Notes: generated from the sequence alone by a model not told the origin. Positions 29,322 to 39,956 are shown, numbered from the stretch's first letter. The stretch: DNA of 64,000 nt from Verrucomicrobiota bacterium (GCA_013820875.1 JACDHS010000002.1:43756-107755); one strand, 5' to 3'. Program-made: numbers and translations.

Positions 29322-30263
29322 TTAGGTTTCGATTTGCGGACGGTAAAGTGAAGGATCGTCGTATCCCGCCATCCATGCCGCAGCCTGGTGGCAAGTTTTC
29401 ATTTTTGGAGGGACCCGGAGAAAATATTGACGTCCGGTGGAGGGGCAATGACAGGAGAGCCCGACGAGCGGTTCGTCTTCCCGCAACTCTATACGAAGCA
29501 ATTGCCGGGCACCGCCACGATCCTGGTCCTCATCTATAACCTTGGCGCCTGCTTCCGCAGCGAACCGGAGGTAACCCATTCGCTCAATGATCACCCGGCG
29601 CAACTCGGCATTTTTCTCAGCGAGTGCTTCCTTTGCGGTTAATTCTTCCGGATGAAAAGCAATTCGTTCGTCAACACGGACTCCGCGCCAGCGCAACGGG
29701 GCTCCCTGTAAACTCGGCGGCAATCCCGTTATGCCGCTGCCGCCGACATCCACCCAACTGCTGACCGCAATGCCGTCCGGGATTTCTCCAAGCTGCGTAC
29801 AACCCGCAACATTCAATTGTGCCAGTCTCCCGATCCAGGTCGGAAGCGATCGGATACCAATGCAGTTGCGAAGAATAAGCGCGCCGTGATGAATCGTCCC
29901 TCTCGTCGGCCACATTTCGAAATGGGAGCACGCGGTCATGTCTAAAAACCATGTGCTGAGCCCTTCCGGCAAGGCACGTAGCGAGGGACAATCCCGCAGA
30001 CTGATGGATCCCGCAGTGAGTCCTTCCGGAAGGCTGGCGAGAGATTGGCAATTATCTAACACAAGGCGTCCGTCGATTCTTAGGTCTGCGGGCAGATTCT
30101 TGATCTGTGATTTGGTCGCATCGAGTTCATAGCAATGTAAACCGGGCGGGAGGCTCTCCTGCTGAAGTTCGGTTAAATCGAGCCGGCCTTTAACCCTTAC
30201 GGGACCGCACATGTCGCCCCGACGAATGGCGTCGCGGGCTTCTTCCGGAGAAAGAATAATCAC
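29322..30263 (-). CDS. Leucine-rich-repeat-like protein with DUF6745-like C-terminus
   Basis: Repeated SLxxLPEGL / LPxDLRxxGxL units; C-terminal ARQLLRIELREDEPLVGLSCHCPSTGRQYFLRVPP. Confidence 0.75.
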   Translation of the reverse strand: MIILSPEEARDAIRRGDMCGPVRVKGRLDLTELQQESLPPGLHCYELDATKSQIKNLPADLRIDGRLVLDNCQSLASLPEGLTAGSISLRDCPSLRALPEGLSTWFLDMTACSHFEMWPTRGTIHHGALILRNCIGIRSLPTWIGRLAQLNVAGCTQLGEIPDGIAVSSWVDVGGSGITGLPPSLQGAPLRWRGVRVDERIAFHPEELTAKEALAEKNAELRRVIIERMGYLRFAAEAGAKVIDEDQDRGGARQLLRIELREDEPLVGLSCHCPSTGRQYFLRVPPKMKTCHQAAAWMAGYDDPSLYRPQIET

Positions 30264-30278
30264 CGTAATCCTTTTGAA

Positions 30279-30584
30279 TTAATCTCGAACCACGCGAATT
30301 TCTTCCGGCGAATATTCGCGCTGGCGCCAGACCCGATAAAAGCCGCTCGGAAGGGTAATGGGACTGTGTTCCTCGTGGATAACAGTTACGGAAGGACCCC
30401 GCACATGTAAGAAAAGAGATCCCGGCGCCAGGTAAAGATCGGCATCTCCGGATTCTTTGATGCGGTGGGCGTGCCCTGTCACCTCGCCGTGAGCAAGAAT
30501 CGTGTGCGGTAATTTTTCGCCTCCGCTCGGCAATGCCTCTGCCTCCTCAATGATGACATCGCCATGTCGATATTGTCTGGCCAT
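30279..30584 (-). CDS. Small conserved RHGDV-type protein
   Basis: MARQYRHGDVIIEEAEALPSGG...LAHGEVTGHAHRI...VIHEEHSPITLPSGFYRVWRQREYSPEEIRVV; 15 nt upstream of the DUF6745-like gene. Confidence 0.75.
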   Translation of the reverse strand: MARQYRHGDVIIEEAEALPSGGEKLPHTILAHGEVTGHAHRIKESGDADLYLAPGSLFLHVRGPSVTVIHEEHSPITLPSGFYRVWRQREYSPEEIRVVRD

Positions 30585-30650
30585 GTGCGTTGATAAACCG
30601 CCTGATGATTATATTCAATTCTGAAACGTTAAGAAAAGCTGGCGAGCCTC

Positions 30651-32141
30651 TCATCCCATGGAACCGAAAATCTTGTTCCGTGCGTGTTCCCAGGCGGGGG
30701 CTTGTTTTTGGTTGGGAAGGAATTCCTTGAGTTCAGAAGAATTGCGGACGGCGGTTCGAAGTTCACCCAGGCTGCTGATCTGACCGGCAGCACGTAATTG
30801 CATCATGAGATTGCCCAGCACGGTGGCTTCCACTGGCCCGGCGAGCACAGGGCGTTGGCAGGCGTCGGCCGTGAATTGATTGAGCAGCTCGTTGCGTGAA
30901 CCGCCGCCGACGATGTGAATGACTTCCACCCGTTCGCCGGTCAACTCTTCCAGGCGCCCAAGCACAATGGCGTATTTCAAAGCGAGACTTTCCAGCGCGC
31001 AACGCACCAACTCGCCTTCGGTTTGCGGCACCGGTTGACCTGTCCGACCGCAAAAATCCTGGATGGCGCGCGGCATGTCAGGAGGATTAAGAAAGCTCGG
31101 ATCATCGGGATCCACCAGGGAACGGAGCGCTGGCGCGGACTCAGCCATGGTTACCAGTTCAGCGTAGCTCAGTTCACCCCCAGACGCGTCGAAGGCCCGT
31201 TTGCAACGTTGCACGAGCCAAAGGCCCATGATGTTTTTCAACAGGCGATAGGTGCCGTCCACTCCCCCTTCATTTGTGAAATTGAGTTCCGCCGCGCGCG
31301 CCGAAAGTTTTGCCTCCTGCACTTCGGCGCCCAGTAGGGACCAGGTGCCCGAACTGATGTAAGCCCAATTGGCCTTGCCGGTGTTGGTTGTCGGAACACC
31401 AACCACTGCGGAACCGGTATCGTGCGCGGCGACGGCGACAACTTCCACCGACTGCAACCCGGTGGAGCGCGCAACGGAATCTTGCAATGGCCCGAGTTTC
31501 ACTCCGGGCATGATCACTTCGGGGAACATGGAGGTGGGCAGATCGAACCGACGCAACAACCCGGAAGCCCACTGCCGTTTCACCGCATTGCAGCATTGAG
31601 TGGTGGTGGCGTTGGTGAATTCAGCGACTTTGCGGCCGGTTAAACACCAATTCAGGAAATCGGGGATGGTGAGAAAACAATCTGCTGCTTCCAATAGTTC
31701 AGGGCTTTTTTTCTGCAACGCAAGCAGTTGGTAAAGCGTGTTGAATTCCATGAACTGAAGGCCGGTCTCTGCAAAAATATCCTCGCGGGAGACCCGCTTG
31801 AACGCTTCATCCATTACTCCGCGGGTGCGTTCGTCCCGATAATGAAACGGAAGCCCGAGCAGTTCTCCCGTTTTCGATAGCAGCACAAAATCCACGCCCC
31901 ATGTATCCACCCCGACCGAAACAATGGATTTGCCGTAGCGTTTTGCTGCCAGCGTCAACCCCTGCTGAATCTCCCCCCATAGCCGCAGCAGATCCCACCG
32001 TAGCGTTCCATTGATCGTCACCGCGCCATTGGGAAAGCGATGCACCTCTTCGAGAGTCATGCGGTTGCCGTCCCAAAGTCCTGCCATCACCCGACCGCTC
32101 TCCGCGCCGAGATCGATTCCGAGGAAAACTTTTTCGTTCAT
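30651..32141 (-). CDS. rhaB: Rhamnulokinase (FGGY family)
   Basis: [60 protein letters not shown]. Confidence 0.92.
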   Translation of the reverse strand: MNEKVFLGIDLGAESGRVMAGLWDGNRMTLEEVHRFPNGAVTINGTLRWDLLRLWGEIQQGLTLAAKRYGKSIVSVGVDTWGVDFVLLSKTGELLGLPFHYRDERTRGVMDEAFKRVSREDIFAETGLQFMEFNTLYQLLALQKKSPELLEAADCFLTIPDFLNWCLTGRKVAEFTNATTTQCCNAVKRQWASGLLRRFDLPTSMFPEVIMPGVKLGPLQDSVARSTGLQSVEVVAVAAHDTGSAVVGVPTTNTGKANWAYISSGTWSLLGAEVQEAKLSARAAELNFTNEGGVDGTYRLLKNIMGLWLVQRCKRAFDASGGELSYAELVTMAESAPALRSLVDPDDPSFLNPPDMPRAIQDFCGRTGQPVPQTEGELVRCALESLALKYAIVLGRLEELTGERVEVIHIVGGGSRNELLNQFTADACQRPVLAGPVEATVLGNLMMQLRAAGQISSLGELRTAVRNSSELKEFLPNQKQAPAWEHARNKIFGSMG

Positions 32142-32148
32142 GGTTTTT

Positions 32149-32236
32149 ACCGCTAATCAGCGCTCATTTTCGCTAATGGGATGGGGACAATTGGACGCCG
32201 GTCTTTATCAGCGCAGATTAGCGAAGATCAGCGGTT
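32149..32236. repeat. Short copy of the ccgctaat dispersed inverted-repeat element
   Basis: accgctaatcagcgctcattttcgctaat ... atcagcgcagattagcgaagatcagcggt (imperfect inverted). Confidence 0.7.
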
Positions 32237-35128
32237 CAAAAGGCTTACGAAACGATAATCACCGGAGCCGACTTCGAGGATCGCGCGATCGTTTTCCACG
32301 CGAAGGAACTTCACCCCTGCAGCGTCCTTCAGCGGTTTGCCACCTTCCGTGATTGCGTCCGCAGCACGTGTCGGCAATGAAACGATGGCGGTCGTGTTCG
32401 CGGGAATCGTGACATTCAGTTCGAAATTGCCGTTGTTCATTTTCCACGCGCTCGTGATTTTTCCACGGGCAGAACCGTACTCGGCTCGCACCCAGTTCAT
32501 CTGCGGCGCGTTTTTGGCCGTCGTTGCGTTTGACGAAGGGGGATTCGGCTGGATGAAGATTCTTTTGTAACCTGAGCCATCGGTATCAATGCCAGCCAAT
32601 ACACGATAGGCCCATTCCATCACTGCACCGAAGGCGTAATGGCTGAAGCTGTTCATGGCAGCGTTTTGTTTGCCGTCGGCTCCATTGAACCCATGCTCTT
32701 CGGTGTAGCTGTCCCACCGTTCCCAAATTGTGTTGGCTCCATTCACCACCGCGTAACCCCAACTCGGAAACTGGCGGCTTTGGAACAGTTGCACCGCGAG
32801 ATCATGCTGACCATTAGCGCTGAGTGCCGGGAGCAACGCGCGTGTGCCAAGAAAACCGGTCGCCATGCGATTGCCATTTTTGGAGATTTTTTCCGCGAGA
32901 GTATTTGCCGCCCTGGTCACCTTGTCTTCCGGAAGCAATCCGACCCAGAGCGCCAGGACGTATGCGGTTTGTGTGTCCACTTTCAATGTGCCGTCGTTGC
33001 TGACATAGGCTTTGTTGAACGCGGTTTTTGTTTTGGCAAATCGCTTGCGGTAATTTTCCGCTTCACCCTTGCGTCCGAGCGCATCGGCCATTTCGCTCAT
33101 CATGGTGCAAACCAATGCGTGGTATGCGGTATCGATGAACTCAATAGGTGTCTTTTCATTTACATTCAGCCAATCACCCCAGGTGTTGCCAATGCTCTTG
33201 CCGAGACCGTCCGGTGTCGTGTTCGCAGCACGCCAATCCATAAAGCGCGTCATCGAATCCCAATGCCGATTCAGCATGCGTGTGTCGCCGTAGACTTTCC
33301 ACACTGTCCAGGGACAGATCACCCCGGCATCGGTCCAGGCGGTTCCAAACGTTTTCTTCGGCTCCCCGTGACCCATCGGATATGGCGCATAATCCGGGTA
33401 AGCGCCAAAGGAGCGTTGCGCCTCTTCAAGGTCATCGAACCATTTTGTAAAGAAAGCGGCGACGTCGGCGTTAAAGGTGGCGGTGCGAATGTAGGTCTGC
33501 GCATCGCCGGTCCAGCCAAGGCGTTCGTCGCGTTGCGGGCAATCCGTCGGGATCTCGATGAAGTTGGCGCGCTGAGTCCATTGCGCGTTTTGAGCGAGTT
33601 TGTTAATTACGTCGTCCGCACATTCGAACGACCCGACGAGCGGCGTGTCGTTGTGCAGTACCAGGCCGGTTACCATATCTGGGGCAGGCTTGGATGAGAG
33701 GCCGGTGATTTCGACGTATTGAAAGCCGTGATAGGTGAAGCTCGGTTGCCATGTCTCAGGCGCGCCAGTATCACTGCCGCGCAGGGTGTAGAAATCCGTG
33801 GCACGCGCACGACGCAAGTTCTCGGTCATGAGCCGTCCGTCAGGATGCAGCATTTCACCGAAACGAAGCTGCAGCTTTGTTCCGGCAGGGCCGCTCACTT
33901 TCAGGCGAATGTTCCCGGCAAAGTTCTGGCCCAGGTCGAAGATGTAAACGCCTTTCGAAGGTTCCGTGATTCGGCGTGTTTGTAATTCTTCAGTTACCCG
34001 GATAGGCGGCGCAGTGTAGGCCTGCATTTTGGGCGGGCGCTGGAAGCCGAGCTCCACTTCGCGATTGCCTTCGTTATCCGAGAAAGTGGCTTTGGTGCTG
34101 CCGTTCTCCTGAGCGCGGATGGCAGCTTGCCACTTCCACTCTTTGGCACCATCCGGTGTGCACCAATCGTCTCGTTGCCGCCGTGCGTCGTAGGCTTCAC
34201 CCATGATCATATCCGCTTCACGAATGGGACCATCGTTAGTGACGTTCCAGGAGGAATCTGTCCCAATGATCTCACGTGTGCCGTCGGAATATTCGATCAC
34301 CAACTGGGCGAGGAGCGCCGGAGTTTTGCCGTAAAAATAGCGACCCACCTTGTTCGGACCGTAGCCCACGAGCAAACCGTATCCGACGTAGCCGGAATAC
34401 CAGCCTTCAGCCACAATGAACCCGATGGCGTTCTGGCCGGCTTTAACAAAACCGGTCACATCGTGAGTGGTGTAATAGGCGCGTTGCAGATAATCGGCCC
34501 AACCCGGTTCGAACCAGGCATCGCCGACACGTTGCCCATTCACGTGCAGCTCAAAAATTCCAAGGGCCGATCCGTAAACGGTGGCGCGTTTGATTTCCTT
34601 TTTGGTCTTAAACTGCTTTCGATAATGACTGGCGGGAGGGAGGAAGAGGGAGTCACGCTTTGTATGCAGCGGCGAGGTGTCCTTGTAGGAAATCCACTCC
34701 GCCTTCCAATCTTCCGGCTTGAGCAAACCCATGCTCCAGGAGGCGGGTTCGCTCCACGCGGATTCTTTGCCATCCTTTTCCCACACTTTCAGTTTCCAAA
34801 AGGCGCGTTGTCCGGAAGCGAGCGGTTTGCCGGCATACGCAATGTTCAATGTTTCATCACTGGCCACCTTGCCGGAATCCCAAAGATCACCCTGGTTGGA
34901 TTGAAGTTTCTTTTCGTCACTGGCGACGAGGAGCCGATACGCCGTCTGACGTTGACCGCGCTGTTCCGATTCCACCCGCCACGAAACGCGAGGTGCGGAA
35001 GCTTCGATTCCAACTGGGTTGACCAACCATTCGGTGCGCAACTCAACGGGCTGGAGTGCAGCATGAGCGGCGGATGAACAAATGAGCGCGAGCATTCCGA
35101 TGCAAAAGATTTTCTTCATGAGCGACAA
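32228..35128 (-). CDS. Alpha-L-rhamnosidase (GH78)
   Basis: Signal peptide; ETWQPSFTYHGFQYVEITG, NFIEIPTDCPQRDERLGWTGDAQ, TIWERWDSYTEEHGFN. Confidence 0.92.
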   Translation of the reverse strand: MSLMKKIFCIGMLALICSSAAHAALQPVELRTEWLVNPVGIEASAPRVSWRVESEQRGQRQTAYRLLVASDEKKLQSNQGDLWDSGKVASDETLNIAYAGKPLASGQRAFWKLKVWEKDGKESAWSEPASWSMGLLKPEDWKAEWISYKDTSPLHTKRDSLFLPPASHYRKQFKTKKEIKRATVYGSALGIFELHVNGQRVGDAWFEPGWADYLQRAYYTTHDVTGFVKAGQNAIGFIVAEGWYSGYVGYGLLVGYGPNKVGRYFYGKTPALLAQLVIEYSDGTREIIGTDSSWNVTNDGPIREADMIMGEAYDARRQRDDWCTPDGAKEWKWQAAIRAQENGSTKATFSDNEGNREVELGFQRPPKMQAYTAPPIRVTEELQTRRITEPSKGVYIFDLGQNFAGNIRLKVSGPAGTKLQLRFGEMLHPDGRLMTENLRRARATDFYTLRGSDTGAPETWQPSFTYHGFQYVEITGLSSKPAPDMVTGLVLHNDTPLVGSFECADDVINKLAQNAQWTQRANFIEIPTDCPQRDERLGWTGDAQTYIRTATFNADVAAFFTKWFDDLEEAQRSFGAYPDYAPYPMGHGEPKKTFGTAWTDAGVICPWTVWKVYGDTRMLNRHWDSMTRFMDWRAANTTPDGLGKSIGNTWGDWLNVNEKTPIEFIDTAYHALVCTMMSEMADALGRKGEAENYRKRFAKTKTAFNKAYVSNDGTLKVDTQTAYVLALWVGLLPEDKVTRAANTLAEKISKNGNRMATGFLGTRALLPALSANGQHDLAVQLFQSRQFPSWGYAVVNGANTIWERWDSYTEEHGFNGADGKQNAAMNSFSHYAFGAVMEWAYRVLAGIDTDGSGYKRIFIQPNPPSSNATTAKNAPQMNWVRAEYGSARGKITSAWKMNNGNFELNVTIPANTTAIVSLPTRAADAITEGGKPLKDAAGVKFLRVENDRAILEVGSGDYRFVSLLNR

Positions 35129-35165
35129 GATTCGGTTCGCGGTATGCGCGAAAGTTACTAAGGAA

Positions 35166-36926
35166 TTATTTCTGAACGACGGTCACACCTCTCGGCGCTT
35201 TGATCGTGGATTTCACTGTGCCATTTTCACGGCGTTCATGCCGGATTTGAATGGGGCCGTTTGGAGTTGGATAAGTGCCTTCCGCCCACTGCAAACGTCC
35301 GAGGTTGGGCACGATGCGGACTTTTTTTAATCCAGGTTCAAGCGGTTGCACCCCGAGCACATGTTGGCTCATCCATGCAGTCGGCCCGGCAGCCCAGCCA
35401 TGGCAAAGGCTGTGACGAAACCCGATGTAGCAATGTGCCCCGTAGTCGCCGTGTATGTCTTTTTTGCCTGCTGGTACAAGTTCATCTATACGCGCGGCAT
35501 TGTCCGTCCAGGCGAGGTCGAAATCTTCCCAGAAGGTCGTTGCGCCAAAGTCCAGCATGGCACCCCAATAAGTGCTGATGAAGTCGAGTGCTGTGTCGTA
35601 ATCACCAGATTTCGCCAGCGCCTGCAATACGTAGAAACCGTAGAACGTTGAAATATCTTTTGGCCCATCCTGTTTCAGCACTGCATTGGAAACTTCCTTG
35701 GCATCGCGTGCTCCTGCCAGTGCCAACAAGGCAGCCGGAGATTTGCGTCCACTGGTTTCAGGATTGTGTTTGCGGAGCTTGGCGGCGGTGTCACTGCATA
35801 GTTTGGCCGTTTCCGTATCGCCCAGAATCTTCATCAGGCGTCCGCCGCTTTCCATCGTCCAAAGCATCATTGCCTGCAACCCTTCATGGACGGCGGTTTT
35901 GTTTTCGTAGGTCGGCCAGTCGAGGAATCGCATTCCGTCGAGTTTCTCTTTTCCGTTGTCCTCCACGAACGTCGTGAGATGACGCAGCAGTGCGCGCATG
36001 TAATCCTGTTGGGCTTCCAGATACGCACGGTTGCCATGATGCAGATACCAGTCTTCGTGAATGATCACCCACCACATGGAATAACTGCTGATGCCATTCA
36101 TCCATTCAGTGGACTTGGTGACATTGCGAATCAAATCAAGGCTTTCGGGCACCACTTCGTTGAACCCGAACACAGCGTTGATGGTGCTGACTTCAGGATG
36201 CATGTCACCCAGCCAGACCAGGCGATCGCGCTTCACGCCGTCCCAGAGATATTCCTGCATGTTCAGATGAACCGTGTAGGCGCCAACATCCCAAATGCGA
36301 TTGAGCCGTTCGTCATCACAGCGAAATGTGCCGATATAGGGAACATCGCGAATTTGTAGCACCGCGCGGACATCGCTCAACTGCACCGGCAATTCAGGAT
36401 CAATATTATCAATGCGAACGAAACGAAAACCGCTCGGACCCACCATTTTCTTGCCAAGCCATGGAAGCGTCACCTCCTGGTCGCGCATGGCATGATCGTT
36501 TCCGGCATTTTGAGTTCCGCCAACATCTGACATCGCCTCGGAAACGCTTTCACCAAAACGAACACGCACACGGCGCATTTTGGTCTGATCCGGAGTCATC
36601 GGGGTGATGAGTTCAACGTAACCGGAAATCTGCACTCCGAAATCGATCAGGACTCCAGCCAGTTCGTTGGAAGAACTTTGCAGTATCAACGGCGGAACCG
36701 GCTCCGAAAGGACGGCCTGACCGGCTTTGGGTTGCAGCAGGTTTTCCGCATTCTTCACACCCTTATCGCTTTGCCAGACAATGCGCATCGGCGGAAGAAT
36801 CTTTGTCGAGAGCGGTGAGCTTTGTGCTTTGGCAGCCACCTCGCGCGGCAGTCCGGGTAGCGAGTTCGCCCCCAGGTTTGTGACGGCGCAAAGCAGGCCT
36901 GCGATGAGAAAGGTTTTTGAAAGCAT
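35166..36926 (-). CDS. Alpha-L-rhamnosidase-like glycoside hydrolase
   Basis: Signal peptide; EYLWDGVKRDRLVWLGDMHPE, HSLCHGWAAGPTAWMSQHVLGVQPLEPGLKKVRIVPNLG. Confidence 0.85.
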   Translation of the reverse strand: MLSKTFLIAGLLCAVTNLGANSLPGLPREVAAKAQSSPLSTKILPPMRIVWQSDKGVKNAENLLQPKAGQAVLSEPVPPLILQSSSNELAGVLIDFGVQISGYVELITPMTPDQTKMRRVRVRFGESVSEAMSDVGGTQNAGNDHAMRDQEVTLPWLGKKMVGPSGFRFVRIDNIDPELPVQLSDVRAVLQIRDVPYIGTFRCDDERLNRIWDVGAYTVHLNMQEYLWDGVKRDRLVWLGDMHPEVSTINAVFGFNEVVPESLDLIRNVTKSTEWMNGISSYSMWWVIIHEDWYLHHGNRAYLEAQQDYMRALLRHLTTFVEDNGKEKLDGMRFLDWPTYENKTAVHEGLQAMMLWTMESGGRLMKILGDTETAKLCSDTAAKLRKHNPETSGRKSPAALLALAGARDAKEVSNAVLKQDGPKDISTFYGFYVLQALAKSGDYDTALDFISTYWGAMLDFGATTFWEDFDLAWTDNAARIDELVPAGKKDIHGDYGAHCYIGFRHSLCHGWAAGPTAWMSQHVLGVQPLEPGLKKVRIVPNLGRLQWAEGTYPTPNGPIQIRHERRENGTVKSTIKAPRGVTVVQK

Positions 36927-36965
36927 GTTCGTAATCTTCAGATTGAGCGTTGCGCCGGGTATTTA

Positions 36966-37967
36966 TTAAAAATCGAACTGATCGATGTTATCGGCGGTAA
37001 ACACGAAGGGTTTGCCGAGCAGAACGTTATCGCCCTGGATTTCCATTTCGCCCAGACGACCCGCCTGGATCTTTGTGTCGCCAGCCTTTACTTCGCCCCT
37101 GGCCAGTGCGGTGGCGGTTTGCACCGCGAGATAACCGAGATCCATCGTGTTCCACAAAATTACTGAAGGGGTAATGCCTTCTTTGACGTAGCGTTTGTTT
37201 TCGTTTGGCAGACCAAGGCCAACTACTTTGACGGAGTTTTGTTTACCCGCTTGCTTCACAGCTTCAGCAGCGCCCGGGACCGCCGGTGAACAAATGGCCA
37301 GGATCAACTTGAGATTCGGGTGAGCATTCACGAGCGCGGTCGCTTCTGAGAAAGCTTTGTCCTTCATGTCGTCGCAGGGACGGAGCGCCACCTGTTTCGC
37401 ATCCGGAAAACGGGTATCGTTCGCGATCTTAATATGCTTCTGCCATTCGTTCATGTTCGCAGCCGTCAGGGAAGCGGTGATAATGGCGTACTCACCTTGT
37501 CCGCCCATGGCTTTGGCCGCTTCTTCCATCAAAGCGGTACCAATTCCTTCAGGAGTGGCTTGATTAACAAACAAGTCGCGCGCATCGGTGGCAGCATCGG
37601 AATCCCAGGTCACAACCTTGATTCCTTTGGCGCGAGCTTTGCGCAAGGCGCTGGAAATACCCTCCCTGTTTTCCACGGCCACAGCGATCACATCAACGCC
37701 GCGGGTAATCCAGGTTTCGACAATTTCGTTTTGCTTGGCGGGATCGGACTCGGTCGGGCCTTCCCAAAGCAACTTCACGTTAAGTTCCTTGGCAGCTTCC
37801 TCGGCACCTTTACGACACGCAATGAAGTAGGCGTTGCCTTTGCTCTTCGGCATGAGGGCTACGGTGATTTGTTTGCCGCCGCCTTCGTTGCCGCCATCGG
37901 CAGTTTTCTGTCCGCAACCGGTCAGGAGCAGAGTCAATGAGAGGAGTGAAACGAGTAGTTTTGTCAT
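36966..37967 (-). CDS. rhaS: Rhamnose ABC transporter substrate-binding lipoprotein
   Basis: Lipobox LLTGCGQK; QITVALMPKSKGNAYFIACRKGAEEAAKEL. Confidence 0.85.
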   Translation of the reverse strand: MTKLLVSLLSLTLLLTGCGQKTADGGNEGGGKQITVALMPKSKGNAYFIACRKGAEEAAKELNVKLLWEGPTESDPAKQNEIVETWITRGVDVIAVAVENREGISSALRKARAKGIKVVTWDSDAATDARDLFVNQATPEGIGTALMEEAAKAMGGQGEYAIITASLTAANMNEWQKHIKIANDTRFPDAKQVALRPCDDMKDKAFSEATALVNAHPNLKLILAICSPAVPGAAEAVKQAGKQNSVKVVGLGLPNENKRYVKEGITPSVILWNTMDLGYLAVQTATALARGEVKAGDTKIQAGRLGEMEIQGDNVLLGKPFVFTADNIDQFDF

Positions 37968-37973
37968 AAGCTT

Positions 37974-39020
37974 TTACGTTGTGGGAGTGATTTGGGAAAC
38001 TTGTGCGTTTGTTTTAACACGGGCGCGGCGTGAAGAAAACTTTTTCAGCAAAACTTCACCGGCGAGGACTGCCAAAAGTAATCCGCCAGTGAGAATGGAG
38101 CCGAGTTCCGCCGGTTGATCGGAAAGGGTCAAGCCGCGTCGCAGAACTGCCAGAACAGCCAACCCGAGCAGTGTGCCGTGAACTGAACCGATACCACCGA
38201 AAATGGAGGTTCCTCCGAGCACCACCGCAGTGATCGCCAGCAGTTCGTAGCCGGAACCGGCATCTGCTTTGGCCTGGCCATAATGGGCGACATAAACCAA
38301 GGCTGCCAATGCCGCCATAAAGCCGGAAAGGATGTAAACGAACGCGACGCGCCGTTCGACTGGAATACCCGCATACCGCGCTCCTTCTGGAGAAAAGCCA
38401 ATCGCACGAAACGAACGGCCAAAGGTGGTTTGATGAACCAGCAGCCAAACACCAACCGCCACTAGGATGAAAATGGGAAGTTGTGCAGGGATAACGCCGA
38501 ACAAGTAGCCCTGCCCAAGGAACAGGAAAGATTCCGGGAATCCGGTGACATTATCCACTCCGCGCGTGAGGGCTTCTGCGAGTCCGCGGAACAACGAAAA
38601 CGAACCGAGCGTGACGATCAATGGAGGTAATCGAAGTCGCGTAATGAGCACGGCATTTAAACCACCGGCCACCGCTCCGAAGACCAAAGTGCAAATCGCC
38701 GCAAGCCACGGATCCATCCCTGCATCACGCCAGAGTTTTCCAAACACAATTGCGGAAAGTCCGAGCAGCGAACCAACCGAAAGATCAATTCCTCCAGTTA
38801 GAATGACAGGTGTCATCACCAGCGCGAGCAAACCCAGCACTACGCTGAACCGGAGAATTTCGAAGAGATTGTCGCGCGTTGTGAAATTGGTCCCTGTGCT
38901 GTTGAAAATAATGATTTCCACAACGAGCACAACGACCAGCAACGCTTCAAATGAGAAAAAAGCTTTCTTCCACTTGGGCGTGGTTTTGAACGTCGCTGAA
39001 TTGGCAATGGGGTTTGTCAT
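37974..39020 (-). CDS. Sugar (rhamnose) ABC transporter permease
   Basis: RbsC/RhaP/Q-like: VILTGGIDLSVGSLLGLSA, GGTSIFGGIGSVHGTLLG. Confidence 0.88.
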   Translation of the reverse strand: MTNPIANSATFKTTPKWKKAFFSFEALLVVVLVVEIIIFNSTGTNFTTRDNLFEILRFSVVLGLLALVMTPVILTGGIDLSVGSLLGLSAIVFGKLWRDAGMDPWLAAICTLVFGAVAGGLNAVLITRLRLPPLIVTLGSFSLFRGLAEALTRGVDNVTGFPESFLFLGQGYLFGVIPAQLPIFILVAVGVWLLVHQTTFGRSFRAIGFSPEGARYAGIPVERRVAFVYILSGFMAALAALVYVAHYGQAKADAGSGYELLAITAVVLGGTSIFGGIGSVHGTLLGLAVLAVLRRGLTLSDQPAELGSILTGGLLLAVLAGEVLLKKFSSRRARVKTNAQVSQITPTT

Positions 39021-39023
39021 CGC

Positions 39024-39956
39024 TTAAATCTTTCCTTTCCGCGAACGCCAGCCATCCGCAGCTACTGCCAGAAGAATAATGCTGCCTTGAATCGCACGTT
39101 CCCATTGCGGTTCCGCACGTAGAAAAACGAGCGCAGGTGCAATGCAGGCCAGCAACAACACACCCGCTAAAACACCCCAGAGTTTGCCGCGTCCGCCGGA
39201 AATCGCCACACCACCGACCACTGCCGCAGCAATCGCTTGCAACTCCAGTCCGGTGCCGGTCTTGGGATCTACATCCGGAAAACGAATCGCGTTCAGAAGT
39301 GCGGCCAAACCAGTCAAGGCTCCCATCAAAACAAACACGCAAAAAGTCACGAGCCGCGGATTGATGCCAGCCAAACGCGCCGCTTCCGCGTCAGAACCAA
39401 CGGCATAAACAAATCGTCCGCCGGAAACATGTTTCAGCGCGAAAACGAGGATGAGAAAAACCACTCCCGCCACCGCGAGCAAGACGATCTGCCCCGTGCT
39501 TTGACTGAATCCAAACCATTGGAAACTCCCCGGCAGATCACGAACAAATTCCCCTTCACGCCACCAGCGCAACGCTTCCCGCCAGGTGACCATTGTGGCA
39601 AGTGTCACAACGATGGACGGCAACCCGAGACCGGCAACGAACGCGCCGTTAATCGCCCCGAAGAGTGCGCCCGAGAATATGGCCAGCAGCATTACGAGTG
39701 GCATCGGCAAACCGTGCCCGGCAGCCATCCCGGCAAAAATGCTGCAAAGCGCAAACTGGGAACCAATGGAAATATCGATCTGCCGGCACATGATCACGAG
39801 TGCCACCCCGCAAGCAGCAAGCAAAACCGGCGCGGCTGCGGTTAAAATTGTGAGCAGTTGCGTTGGCTTGAAGAAATCCGGCGCAAAGATTGCCAGCACC
39901 AGGAGAAGTAATCCAAGCGCAACGGCTACTGAGATTTCGCGGAAATATTTTTTCAC
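39024..39956 (-). CDS. Sugar (rhamnose) ABC transporter permease
   Basis: VIMCRQIDISIGSQFALCS, AVVGGVAISGGRGKLWG. Confidence 0.88.
   Translation of the reverse strand: MKKYFREISVAVALGLLLLVLAIFAPDFFKPTQLLTILTAAAPVLLAACGVALVIMCRQIDISIGSQFALCSIFAGMAAGHGLPMPLVMLLAIFSGALFGAINGAFVAGLGLPSIVVTLATMVTWREALRWWREGEFVRDLPGSFQWFGFSQSTGQIVLLAVAGVVFLILVFALKHVSGGRFVYAVGSDAEAARLAGINPRLVTFCVFVLMGALTGLAALLNAIRFPDVDPKTGTGLELQAIAAAVVGGVAISGGRGKLWGVLAGVLLLACIAPALVFLRAEPQWERAIQGSIILLAVAADGWRSRKGKI

Noticed and set aside
32639-33697. 352-aa plus-strand ORF
   Set aside because: Antisense shadow of the GH78 rhamnosidase.
34127-35077. 316-aa plus-strand ORF
   Set aside because: Also antisense to the same GH78 gene; no recognisable motifs.
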